A program made the translations under genes and the position numbers. 28,319 bases of DNA, taken from an uncultured Lachnospiraceae bacterium. GTDB taxonomy: Bacteria > Bacillota > Clostridia > Lachnospirales > Lachnospiraceae. The DNA lies in contig CACYEU010000094.1 of the NCBI GenBank assembly GCA_902773445.1, positions 1 through 28,319 on the forward strand, read 5' to 3'. Under the pieces are notes generated by a model that worked only from the letters and a program-made list of their open reading frames with translations, was not told the DNA's origin and did not search any database. Positions 15,502 to 22,980 of the stretch are shown in pieces (positions within the stretch are counted from its first letter, which is position 1; every line of letters begins with the position of its first letter).

Positions 15502-16995
15502 TCAGTCATCGAGATCGATAAAATCCATCTTGAAGTCATCGTCATTCTCGACATGGAACTTCTGATTGACACCTTCGGATCTGGTCCTCGGGCGTTTCGG
15601 CCTTACCGGAGCGTCAGGATCGATCGGCTTATGATTGGCCAGTGTATCCGTCAGCCTCTGAGGCTCGATCGCACCTGTCGCATTCTCGATCAGTTCATCA
15701 TCGTCGCCGTAATTATACTCGAGGTCGTAATCGTCGTACTCGTCGTCTGCGAACAGCTCCTCTTCCATCGGAAGCGTCCCGCTGAAATCATCATCATAAT
15801 AATCATAATCATCATACTTGCGTGATGATTTCACACCCGGTTTTTTGCCGTCGAGTTCATCAAACAGATCATCGATCTCCACTTCGCGCACATGAATCTT
15901 GTGTTTTTGCACGAGTGTGATGATAAACAGCAGCAGTAACAGACCGAGCAGACCGATCAGAACCGGTTTCAGATGATTCTCGGTAAAATCAAGGACTTTT
16001 CCCAAAAATCCGCTGCGCGGCGTCTTTTTGGCAGCTTTTCGGGCTTCAGTCTTAGTCAGAAGATTGGGCGCGAATTTCTGGTAAGTCTCATCCTGGCTGT
16101 CATAGAGGTAGAGTGCCTTCTCTCCCCCTTTGTTCAGTCCATAGATCAGATAATACTCCGTCTCCTGTTTATGCTGCCATGCCGGGAACTGCTGCTCATT
16201 GCATGTAAACTTGGCCGGCTGGAAGCTTTTCGGAATTTCAACTGATTCGTCATCCTGCAGAAGGATGATATAGGCCTTGTCGGAAACATCGATCAGCTCG
16301 AACGGTGAAAACGATCCGTTATCCGCGTCATACAGGAAAAGCTTTTCTTCACGTCCGTCGGTAAGATAGAGTGCCTGCTGGCCGCTTGAATCCTGCTGGA
16401 TCGCCTTGACCTTCTCTCCGCTGAAATTCATATCGATCTCAGCAAATCCTTCAGGGATCATCGACTCAGGAATCTCATTGACGATCTTCCATTTCCTTTC
16501 GTTGATCGTCACTTCCGGCCCTGTTCCCATCAGCCCGGAATCAGACCCTTCCGTTCCGTCGCCGGCTTCGATCTTTACCTTGGATGAACCGAGTGTCAGC
16601 TGCAGATTGGAGTTGTCCCACATATAGGAAGTCGACTCCGATACAGTGATCTCGGTCTCGCCTTCTTTTTTAGCTTTAAACTTGATCGAATAATCAAGTT
16701 CAGTCTCCGTACCGGTTCCTGCATTGAAAACGGTCACCGTGCCTTCACTGGCGTCTTTTGAACCGGTTCCCTCGACAAATTCGAGATAATCCGGATCATA
16801 CTGAAGGACCAGTTCTCCGTCGCCGATCAGACCTCCCCCGGCTGTCATCTTCGCCGTGACTTCCACTTCGTGTCCGACCTTTGTCGTCGGGTCGGAGAAC
16901 TGCACTTCACCATTGCCGAGTGCATAGGCGTGAATGCCCAATATCAATGTCATTAACAATCCGGCCAGAAGGCCCTTGCTTAATCTCTTGAACAT
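15502..16995 (-). CDS. Cohesin-domain-like membrane protein with acidic cytoplasmic tail
   Basis: This 497-residue protein has a signal peptide (1-26), a cohesin-like beta domain (about 28-145) with VQFSDPTTKVGHEVEVT and LQYDPDYLEFVEG, then a non-catalytic region with repeated ALYLxD and LFLYD blocks (about 160-310), one membrane helix at about 343-363 (KPVLIGLLGLLLLLFIITLV), and a 130-residue cytoplasmic tail extremely rich in Asp, Tyr and Glu (about 390-440), ending FKMDFIDLDD. Cohesins normally hold dockerin-bearing proteins; no dockerin is in this window. The gene follows an LCP ligase by 22 bases, with AGAGGAT before the ATG, and ends in a strong terminator. The role is unknown: a surface scaffold or a sensor of wall or polymer state would fit. 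A signalling role for the acidic tail is speculative. Confidence 0.8.
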   Translation of the reverse strand: MFKRLSKGLLAGLLMTLILGIHAYALGNGEVQFSDPTTKVGHEVEVTAKMTAGGGLIGDGELVLQYDPDYLEFVEGTGSKDASEGTVTVFNAGTGTETELDYSIKFKAKKEGETEITVSESTSYMWDNSNLQLTLGSSKVKIEAGDGTEGSDSGLMGTGPEVTINERKWKIVNEIPESMIPEGFAEIDMNFSGEKVKAIQQDSSGQQALYLTDGREEKLFLYDADNGSFSPFELIDVSDKAYIILLQDDESVEIPKSFQPAKFTCNEQQFPAWQHKQETEYYLIYGLNKGGEKALYLYDSQDETYQKFAPNLLTKTEARKAAKKTPRSGFLGKVLDFTENHLKPVLIGLLGLLLLLFIITLVQKHKIHVREVEIDDLFDELDGKKPGVKSSRKYDDYDYYDDDFSGTLPMEEELFADDEYDDYDLEYNYGDDDELIENATGAIEPQRLTDTLANHKPIDPDAPVRPKRPRTRSEGVNQKFHVENDDDFKMDFIDLDD

Positions 16996-17017
16996 GCTCA
17001 GTTATCCTCTTTTATCC

Positions 17018-18394
17018 TTACTGTTGCCCGGTGTCCTGAACACCGCCGCCTCCTGCGGCAGCGTCACCTCCGGTATCTCCTCCGGCCGCACCTCCGCCGC
17101 CGGTCGTATCGGTGCCGCCGCTCGTATCAGTACCGCCGCCGGCCGTATTCGTGTTGTAGCCATTGTTGTAACCGTAACCGTTCTGGTTGGTTCCATAACC
17201 GGTATTACCGGTCGTTCCGTACGGATTGTACTGATTCTGGTACTGCTGTGTTGTGTTCTGATATGTCTCGTCATATGTGTTGTCATATGTGTCGGACTGA
17301 TTGCCCTTGCTCTTGTACTCAAGAATATTCGCGGCAATCGACTTGATTTTTTCCGAAGGCGCATAATTGTCCGAACCGTTGAACAGGAATTTATGGACTT
17401 TGCTGACATCATCCGAAAAATCTTCGGCAATGACACAGCTTCCGATTCCCTCAAGGTTCGTAAATGACGTGGCGACAGGGAATCCCATCGTATCACTCAC
17501 TTTATAACGCTTGACCTTCGGCACATATGAAAGGACCTCTTTCATGGAGAAATTCGTCTTGATCTCCGGAAATACCTTGTCGATGATCTGATTCAGCTTG
17601 CGCGGCTTGCATTTGCTGAGTTTCTTTGCCAGCTGTTCAAGCACATCACGCTGTCTCTCTGTACGTGTGAAATCTCCGCCCTCGGTATAACGGATACGCG
17701 CATACGCGGTCGCCTGGGTTCCGTTCAGCTTCTGCTTGCCCGGCTTTTCAATGCCCCAGGAATCGATCCCTGTGCACTTGATCAGCTCCATCTGATAACC
17801 GTTCAGATAATCGATCTCCTCTTCCTTGACGTCAGCCTCGATACCGCCGACCGCATCGATCGCATGGATCAGTGCCTTCCAGGTACAGGCAACATAATTC
17901 TGTACATCGAGATCGAGATTACGGTTGATCAGTGACATCGCAGCTTCAGCATCACCGAATGAATAGGCTGCGTTAGCTTTGTTGTACGAACCGTCTTCAA
18001 GTTCAAGAAGGGTATCGCGATAGACCGATACGATCTTGATCTCTCCGGTCTCCTTGTTGAGACTCGCGACCATCATCGTATCACTTCTGTTGCCGGTTCC
18101 GAGATCATCATCGCGCGAGTCAAGTCCGAACAATGCAACATTCAGGTAACCGGAATCATGCTCGACTTCTCTGTTGATGCTGAGATCGTCAGGGTTCACT
18201 TTCTTGGTCTTTTCGACCTTTCCCCATTTTGACGCAACGTAAGCTACGGCAACAGCCGCGAACGATACGATGAGTACTGCGCAGATGATACCTATGATTC
18301 TTCCGACTTTATTCTTCTTGCTTCTGGCTTTTTTGGCCATTCGTTTCTCGTGCCGGCGGCGGCTGGCCGCACGGCGAGATGCATATGAAGCCAT
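17018..18394 (-). CDS. LytR-CpsA-Psr (LCP) ligase with low-complexity tail
   Basis: This 458-residue protein should transfer a polyprenyl-pyrophosphate-linked glycopolymer onto peptidoglycan. It has a very basic cytoplasmic start (about 1-30), one membrane helix (about 31-53), and an extracellular LCP domain (about 80-300) with LNVALFGLDSR, NRSDTMMVAS, SVYRDTLLEL and ARIRYTEGGDFTRTERQR, which hold the family's Asp and Arg residues. From about residue 370 the protein becomes a Gln/Asn/Tyr and then Gly/Thr/Asp-rich repeat tail, probably spanning or binding the wall. It is paralogous to the LCP at 19407-20483. A promoter overlaps the stop of the glycosyltransferase upstream, so it can be transcribed separately. 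GAGGAGAG precedes ATG 18394. Confidence 0.95.
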   Translation of the reverse strand: MASYASRRAASRRRHEKRMAKKARSKKNKVGRIIGIICAVLIVSFAAVAVAYVASKWGKVEKTKKVNPDDLSINREVEHDSGYLNVALFGLDSRDDDLGTGNRSDTMMVASLNKETGEIKIVSVYRDTLLELEDGSYNKANAAYSFGDAEAAMSLINRNLDLDVQNYVACTWKALIHAIDAVGGIEADVKEEEIDYLNGYQMELIKCTGIDSWGIEKPGKQKLNGTQATAYARIRYTEGGDFTRTERQRDVLEQLAKKLSKCKPRKLNQIIDKVFPEIKTNFSMKEVLSYVPKVKRYKVSDTMGFPVATSFTNLEGIGSCVIAEDFSDDVSKVHKFLFNGSDNYAPSEKIKSIAANILEYKSKGNQSDTYDNTYDETYQNTTQQYQNQYNPYGTTGNTGYGTNQNGYGYNNGYNTNTAGGGTDTSGGTDTTGGGGAAGGDTGGDAAAGGGGVQDTGQQ

Positions 18395-18411
18395 AGACTC
18401 TCCTCGTCAAA

Positions 18412-18459
18412 TCACAAGATATTCCATAGTTAAAAACTATCATACACCATGTCTTGTGA
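18412..18459. promoter_or_regulatory. Nested inverted repeats around the LCP promoter
   Basis: TCACAAGA (18412-18419) and TCTTGTGA (18452-18459) are perfect 8-base arms; between them ATAGTT (18426-18431) and AACTAT (18435-18440) form a second inverted repeat that touches the -10 box. The outer arms lie in the -35/-10 spacer and downstream of the start site, so a dimeric regulator could bridge the promoter. Confidence 0.4.
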
Positions 18460-18467
18460 AAAATCAA
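18439..18467 (-). promoter_or_regulatory. Internal promoter for LCP and cohesin-like genes
   Basis: On the minus strand TTGATT (18467-18462) and TATGAT (18444-18439) are exactly 17 bases apart. The -35 overlaps the TGA stop of the glycosyltransferase gene, so the LCP/cohesin-like pair can be expressed apart from the upstream genes. Confidence 0.65.
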
Positions 18468-19381
18468 CTTTTCCAGTAGTTTTGGTTCGAGGTGAAATGA
18501 CGGATCAGAAAATGCGGCAATGACTTGTATCTGCGTCCGGTTTTGTAGCCCAGCCATTTCATTCCGCTGATGTAGATCAGCCTGATGATACGGAGATACC
18601 GGCCGTGTCTTGCGAGATAAGCCATTGTCTGTTTGACGAGTTTTTTACCCTCTGACTCAGAGGAAATATTCTCAAAGATCTCGGGGTGATCAGCCTGGGA
18701 AACACCGAGATCGAAATTGCGTTTAAATTGCTGCCGCCCCGAATAATTGTGTGAATGAAACACTTTTGCATCAGACACATAGTGTATCGCATATCCTGCT
18801 TCGATCAGCCGGAAACCGAAAATCATATCCTCATTAAATATACAGGGAGCCTCAAAGCCGCCGAGCTGTTCATAGATATCACTTCTGTAGGCGGCACATA
18901 CGTCAGAGCAGAAGTATGTCTTTATACCAAGCTCGTCCAGCTTCTCTTTCGTCTGGATCCGGTCTTCAGCCGGATAATTGAATGAGCGGGTGAATCTCTC
19001 GATCGGTTCGTCTTCTTTCCCTGCGATCTGTCTGGCGTATGCAGCGGCACAGTTTTTATCGGCAAATGCCCCGGCCAGCTCAGCAGTCAAAAGATCGTCG
19101 GCCGGAAGAGCATCCTGGGTCATGAACAATACAATATCCGAATGGCAGCACCTGAAGCCCTGATCGCGTGTCCCCGCGTGATCGAACTCCTCTTTTTTAA
19201 GCGGATGGATCTCGATCGGTATCGAGCAGGAAGACAAATCGGGAAGATCTGTACCGTCATATGTATGCATAATGTGGATTTTTCCGACCGGAACTTTCTG
19301 CTTTTCGAGTCTTCCGATCAGTTTTGTCAGCACCCGGTCTGCGCGGTAGGCCGGAATGACAACTTCAATTGAAGGTATCAT
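18464..19381 (-). CDS. GT2 glycosyltransferase, rhamnosyltransferase-like
   Basis: This 305-residue cytoplasmic-face enzyme of GT family 2 has the N-terminal Rossmann start IEVVIPAYRAD, the KEEFDHAGTRDQG block seen in rhamnosyltransferases, FMTQDALPADD where a metal-binding acidic motif is expected, and FNEDMIFGFRLIEAGY with the probable catalytic acids. It probably adds rhamnose to the growing lipid-linked chain, and the window encodes full dTDP-rhamnose synthesis. I chose ATG 19381 because AAGGAG lies nine bases before it and it falls 25 bases after the LCP stop; a frame back to 19456 would overlap that gene by 50 bases and add a tail without similarity. It belongs to the sugar transferase, LCP, GT2 operon. 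The acceptor is unknown. Confidence 0.88.
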   Translation of the reverse strand: MIPSIEVVIPAYRADRVLTKLIGRLEKQKVPVGKIHIMHTYDGTDLPDLSSCSIPIEIHPLKKEEFDHAGTRDQGFRCCHSDIVLFMTQDALPADDLLTAELAGAFADKNCAAAYARQIAGKEDEPIERFTRSFNYPAEDRIQTKEKLDELGIKTYFCSDVCAAYRSDIYEQLGGFEAPCIFNEDMIFGFRLIEAGYAIHYVSDAKVFHSHNYSGRQQFKRNFDLGVSQADHPEIFENISSESEGKKLVKQTMAYLARHGRYLRIIRLIYISGMKWLGYKTGRRYKSLPHFLIRHFTSNQNYWKS

Positions 19382-19406
19382 AGGATCTGCTCCTTCTGCC
19401 GCTGAC

Positions 19407-20483
19407 CTAGTTTTCACTGTTCTTATCGCGGTCAAATCCGTCTTCTTCCGTGACACCGGTCATATAGATGATCTCATCACTAATCGATTTGACTTTCTTC
19501 GAAGGCTTGTATGAATCGTTGTCGAACAGATACTTGTGCATTCTTTTGACATTTGATTCCAGATCAGCCGGTATGACAAACGCCCCTTTGATCCCTCCCG
19601 GGTTGTTCGCCGTATCAAGTTTGAACGGAAATCCCTTCGACTCAACAAGTTCATATTTATTGATGTTGACCGCAAGACTCAGCAGTTCCCTCAATGAAAA
19701 GCTTGTTGAGATCAACGGCGAGATCTCATCGACAAGATCGTTTAATTCTTTCAATGACAGCTTCTTCGCATTCTTCAGCATCTCATTCAGCACAAGGCGC
19801 TGGCGTTCGGTCCGCTTGAAATCTCCGCCCTCGGTATAGCGGATCCGCGAATAGGCAGTTGCCTGGACTCCGTTCAGGATCTGCTTACCGGGATGCTCGA
19901 CTGCCCATGAATCGATCCCTGTTACTTTGATGATCTCCATCTGGTAGCCGTTAATGTAATCGATCTCCTCTTCCTGGACATCAACTTCAACGCCGCCGAC
20001 TGCATCGATTGCCCTGATCATTGCTTCAAAACTGACGCTGACATAGTTTTTGATATCCATATCAAGATTGCGGTTCAGCTCGGCGATCGCCTCCTCGCCG
20101 CCTCCGTAACTGTATGCCGCATTTGCCTTTGCGTAAGTTCCGTCTTTTTGCTGCATCATGCAATCGCGGTAGACTGACAGCAGCCGGACTTCTTTCGTTT
20201 TGTTCTTAATGCTTGCGATAATGATCGTATCGCTGTTAGTTCCTTTGTCGACCTCGCCGTTGCGGGCGTCCAGTCCGTACAAAACAATATTCGTATAAGG
20301 ACCGGTGTCCTTATAAGCCTCCAGATTCTTGAGATTGATCCGGCCGTGTCCGAGTTTTGACCACTTGTAAAGGCCGAACGCCACGATCAGCAGAATAAAG
20401 ATCAGAAGCAGTTCGGCAATCATGATCAGGACCTGCCGCCCCGTTTTGTAATTCTTGTGTTTCCTGCGGTTTTTTCCGGACAT
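19407..20483 (-). CDS. LytR-CpsA-Psr (LCP) ligase
   Basis: This 358-residue protein is a second glycopolymer-peptidoglycan ligase. A basic N-terminus leads into a membrane helix (about 18-42, LIMIAELLLIFILLIVAFGL), followed by the LCP domain with TNIVLYGLDARNG, TNSDTIIIAS, LSVYRDCMMQ and SRIRYTEGGDFKRTERQR. It lacks the long Gly-rich tail of the LCP at 17018-18394 but shares long identical stretches with it (for example around IRYTEGGDF and AIDAVGG), so they arose by duplication. It starts 13 bases after the sugar transferase stop, with GGGAGG ahead of the ATG, and belongs to that operon. It probably attaches the polymer started by the neighbouring transferase. Confidence 0.95.
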   Translation of the reverse strand: MSGKNRRKHKNYKTGRQVLIMIAELLLIFILLIVAFGLYKWSKLGHGRINLKNLEAYKDTGPYTNIVLYGLDARNGEVDKGTNSDTIIIASIKNKTKEVRLLSVYRDCMMQQKDGTYAKANAAYSYGGGEEAIAELNRNLDMDIKNYVSVSFEAMIRAIDAVGGVEVDVQEEEIDYINGYQMEIIKVTGIDSWAVEHPGKQILNGVQATAYSRIRYTEGGDFKRTERQRLVLNEMLKNAKKLSLKELNDLVDEISPLISTSFSLRELLSLAVNINKYELVESKGFPFKLDTANNPGGIKGAFVIPADLESNVKRMHKYLFDNDSYKPSKKVKSISDEIIYMTGVTEEDGFDRDKNSEN

Positions 20484-20496
20484 ATCTGCGCCTCCC

Positions 20497-21942
20497 CTAG
20501 TACGCGTTCTTGTTCAGGAATCCTCTGAAAACCGTGTAGAACATGATTTTAAAATCAAATGCCATTGTCCAGTTTTCAATATAATAGAGATCATAGTCGA
20601 TTCTTTTGCGAATCGATGTATCACCGCGCAGACCGTTGACCTGTGCCCATCCGGTCATACCGGGGCGCACCTGGTGCTTGATCATATAACGCGGGATTTC
20701 TTCTTTAAATTTGTCGACAAAATAAGGTCTCTCCGGACGCGGTCCGACCAGAGACATCTGTCCTTTCATGACGTTGAAGAGCTGCGGAAGCTCATCGATA
20801 CTTGTCCGTCTGATAAATTTGCCGATCCCGGTCACGCGCGGATCATCCTTTGTGGTCCACTTTGCGACCTCTTCGCCCGGATCCTGCACGACCATCGAGC
20901 GGAATTTGAGCATTTTGAAAGGCCTGTTCTGATATCCGATGCGCTCCTGGGCATAGATGACCGGTCCTTTCGAAGTCAGCTTGATCAAAAGCGCCGTGAT
21001 CAGCATGACCGGTGAGAACAGAATGATACAGACGAAGCCTCCGATCAGATCGATGACCCGCTTGGCATTCCGGTTCATTGCCTCCGACAGCGGGACATGG
21101 CGGATGTTGATAACAGGAAGTCCGAGCATGTCCTCGGTGTACGGCTTCGACGAAATGATCTCGCCGTAATCGGGTACAAACTTCGTGTGAACGCCCGATT
21201 TCTCACACATTGAGACGATCTTTCCGAGATTCTCATAGTGCTTGATGTCCATCGTGATCGCGATCTCATCGACCGAATTGGCTTTCAGGATCAGATCGAG
21301 ATCATCGAACATGCCGATCACCTTAACGCCCCGGTATTCATGACCGCGAGGCTTGTCATTTGACAGGATTCCCCGCACATGGTAACCGTATCCCGGATTA
21401 CCGATCACACGGTCGATATACTGTTCAGCGGAATGAGAATAGCCGACCAGAATGACATAATGCAGATTCGTTCCGTTTGCGCGCAGACGCTCTTCGATCT
21501 TCGCAATGATCATGCGCATCGCAACTTCACAGAAGTAAGCGATCATGACAAACAGGAACAGGAATGTACGCGAAAAGTTATTCTCTTTTCTCAAATAGAG
21601 ATAAAGGATCTCGGTCATGACCGCGACAGCGTTGGCCTGCATCAGATGAATGAAGATCGTTCTCTTGCGCTGGATCTTGACCTGACTGTAAACATGGAAT
21701 AAATAGTGAAAAACCAGAAATCCCGGAACGATCACAGCCAGTTCCCGCATATAGATATACCGCGCCAGCGCCCACTGTGAAACGCCGAACAGACCGGTCT
21801 TGAATCGCAGAACATATGCCAGCAGATAAGAACCGACAATGATCAGTGCGTCCAGCACTGTCATCAGATAATTGTAATACCGTCTGTGTTCGATGATAAA
21901 CCCCTTTGGTAAACTACCCACTAAAACGACTATATCATACAT
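20497..21942 (-). CDS. Undecaprenyl-phosphate sugar phosphotransferase (WcaJ/WbaP-type)
   Basis: This enzyme moves a sugar-1-phosphate from a nucleotide sugar to undecaprenyl phosphate and so starts the wall polysaccharide. It has a group of N-terminal membrane helices (to about residue 150), a Rossmann-like middle domain starting VILVGYSHSAEQYI, and a C-terminal sugar-transferase domain with KRVIDLIGGF, YAQERIGYQNRPFKMLKFRSM, IDELPQLFNVMKGQMSLVGPRPERP and RPGMTGWAQVNG. ATG 21942 gives 481 residues but has no ribosome site and lies inside the predicted -10 box. The natural start is probably near IIEHRRYYNYLM (codons 16-27), six bases after an AAAGGGG; no ATG, GTG or TTG is present at the right distance, only ATC at 21894. 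Other legal starts are GTG 21921 and ATG 21864. Confidence 0.93.
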   Translation of the reverse strand: MYDIVVLVGSLPKGFIIEHRRYYNYLMTVLDALIIVGSYLLAYVLRFKTGLFGVSQWALARYIYMRELAVIVPGFLVFHYLFHVYSQVKIQRKRTIFIHLMQANAVAVMTEILYLYLRKENNFSRTFLFLFVMIAYFCEVAMRMIIAKIEERLRANGTNLHYVILVGYSHSAEQYIDRVIGNPGYGYHVRGILSNDKPRGHEYRGVKVIGMFDDLDLILKANSVDEIAITMDIKHYENLGKIVSMCEKSGVHTKFVPDYGEIISSKPYTEDMLGLPVINIRHVPLSEAMNRNAKRVIDLIGGFVCIILFSPVMLITALLIKLTSKGPVIYAQERIGYQNRPFKMLKFRSMVVQDPGEEVAKWTTKDDPRVTGIGKFIRRTSIDELPQLFNVMKGQMSLVGPRPERPYFVDKFKEEIPRYMIKHQVRPGMTGWAQVNGLRGDTSIRKRIDYDLYYIENWTMAFDFKIMFYTVFRGFLNKNAY

Positions 21943-21962
21943 GAAATCTATTGTTTTATCAA
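21934..21962 (-). promoter_or_regulatory. Promoter of the sugar transferase operon
   Basis: On the minus strand TTGATA (21962-21957) and TATGAT (21939-21934) are exactly 17 bases apart. The -10 contains the second and third codons of the longest possible reading frame, so transcription would start downstream of ATG 21942. Confidence 0.75.
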
Positions 21963-21980
21963 GTGCGGCTCTGTTATACT
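21951..21980 (+). promoter_or_regulatory. Promoter of the plus-strand GT2 gene
   Basis: TTGTTT (21951-21956), an 18-base spacer and TATACT (21975-21980) with TGT just before it (extended -10). Its -35 directly abuts the -35 of the minus-strand promoter at 21957-21962, so the two promoters are back to back. Confidence 0.6.
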
Positions 21981-22005
21981 GAAGGTCAGGAAAGGGTGGA
22001 ATCTG

Positions 22006-22980
22006 ATGAAAACAACGGTCGTCATACCCAATTACAATGGTGAGAGATTTCTGAAGCCTTGCCTTGACGCGCTCGAGGCACAGACGGTCAAGCCCGCGCG
22101 GATCATAGTGGTCGACAACGGTTCATCCGACGGCTCTGCCGAGCTGTTGAGAAGCGCATATCCTCAGGTCGACCTGATCGAGACAGGTGAAAATCTCGGT
22201 TTTTCAGCCGCGGTCAATATCGGCATCAAGGCAAGTACAACTGATTATGTACTGCTGCTGAATAATGACACGGAAGCCGATCCCGGGATGATCGAATGGC
22301 TGGAGCGGGCGATGATGCGTCATCCGCGCGCCTTCTCAGCTGCGGCAAAAATGATTCAGCTCTACCACCCTGATCTGATCGATTCAGCCGGCGATCTGTA
22401 CACAGTCATCGGCTGGGGCGTCAACCGCGGCAACGGGCGTTCTGTCAGTCATTACCGCCGCGCATCACATATTTTTACAGCCTGTGCGGGCGCTGCTCTC
22501 TACCGCCGTGAAGTCTTTGAAACGATCGGGTATTTTGATGAAATGCATTTTGCCTATCTGGAAGACATCGATATTGGTTACCGCGCGAGGCTTTTCGGCT
22601 TCACCAACATCTATGAACCGAAAGCCATCGTGTGTCATGTCGGAAGCGGCACCAGCGGCTCAAAATACAATTCATTCAAAGTATCACTGTCTGCGCGCAA
22701 CAATGTCTGGCTCAACTATAAAAACATGCCGGACTGGCAGCTTGTTCTGAACGCGCTGCCCCTCGCGCTCGGAGTGTTTGTCAAAACTCTCTTCTTTATC
22801 AAAAAGGGATTCGGAAAAGACTATCTCAAGGGCATAAAAGAAGGCTTTAAGAGACGCCGCGAATTAAAGCGCGTCGACTTTAAAGCCTGTCATGCAAAAT
22901 CTTTCCTCCTGATCCAGCTCGATCTGATCTACGGACTGTTCGCCTATACCGTTGACTGGATCAGGCGCAAGATCTCTTAA
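22006..22980 (+). CDS. GT2 glycosyltransferase (rhamnosyltransferase-like)
   Basis: This 324-residue GT2 enzyme begins KTTVVIPNYNGERFL and has VVDNGSSDGSAELL, the metal-binding LLNNDTEADPG, an ACAGAALYRREVF acceptor region and LEDIDIGYRARLFG with the catalytic acids. A hydrophobic, basic C-terminal part may sit on the membrane. The set resembles WbbL-like rhamnosyltransferases that add rhamnose to lipid-linked GlcNAc. AAAGGGTGG precedes ATG 22006 at good spacing. It is the only plus-strand gene in the polysaccharide region. It is transcribed away from the sugar transferase operon, and its TAA stop overlaps the rfbD stop on the other strand, leaving no room for a terminator. Confidence 0.9.
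   Translation: MKTTVVIPNYNGERFLKPCLDALEAQTVKPARIIVVDNGSSDGSAELLRSAYPQVDLIETGENLGFSAAVNIGIKASTTDYVLLLNNDTEADPGMIEWLERAMMRHPRAFSAAAKMIQLYHPDLIDSAGDLYTVIGWGVNRGNGRSVSHYRRASHIFTACAGAALYRREVFETIGYFDEMHFAYLEDIDIGYRARLFGFTNIYEPKAIVCHVGSGTSGSKYNSFKVSLSARNNVWLNYKNMPDWQLVLNALPLALGVFVKTLFFIKKGFGKDYLKGIKEGFKRRRELKRVDFKACHAKSFLLIQLDLIYGLFAYTVDWIRRKIS

Noticed and set aside
15346..15825. 159-codon plus-strand frame opposite the acidic tail
   Set aside because: It ends in a run of isoleucines that is only the reverse reading of the Asp/Tyr-rich codons of the cohesin-like gene, and it runs through a terminator.
15720..15840. Apparent microsatellite (TCATCATCATAA-like) repeats
   Set aside because: They encode the Asp/Tyr-rich cytoplasmic tail in frame and are irregular, so this is protein-level low complexity, not a repeat element.
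16934..17467. 177-codon plus-strand frame opposite the Gly-rich LCP tail
   Set aside because: The repeats come from the low-complexity tail on the minus strand; no start signal or homologous domain.
18466..19456. Longer start for the rhamnosyltransferase-like GT2 at 19456
   Set aside because: It would overlap the LCP gene by 50 bases, lacks a ribosome site, and the extra 25 residues are not family-like; ATG 19381 has AAGGAG.
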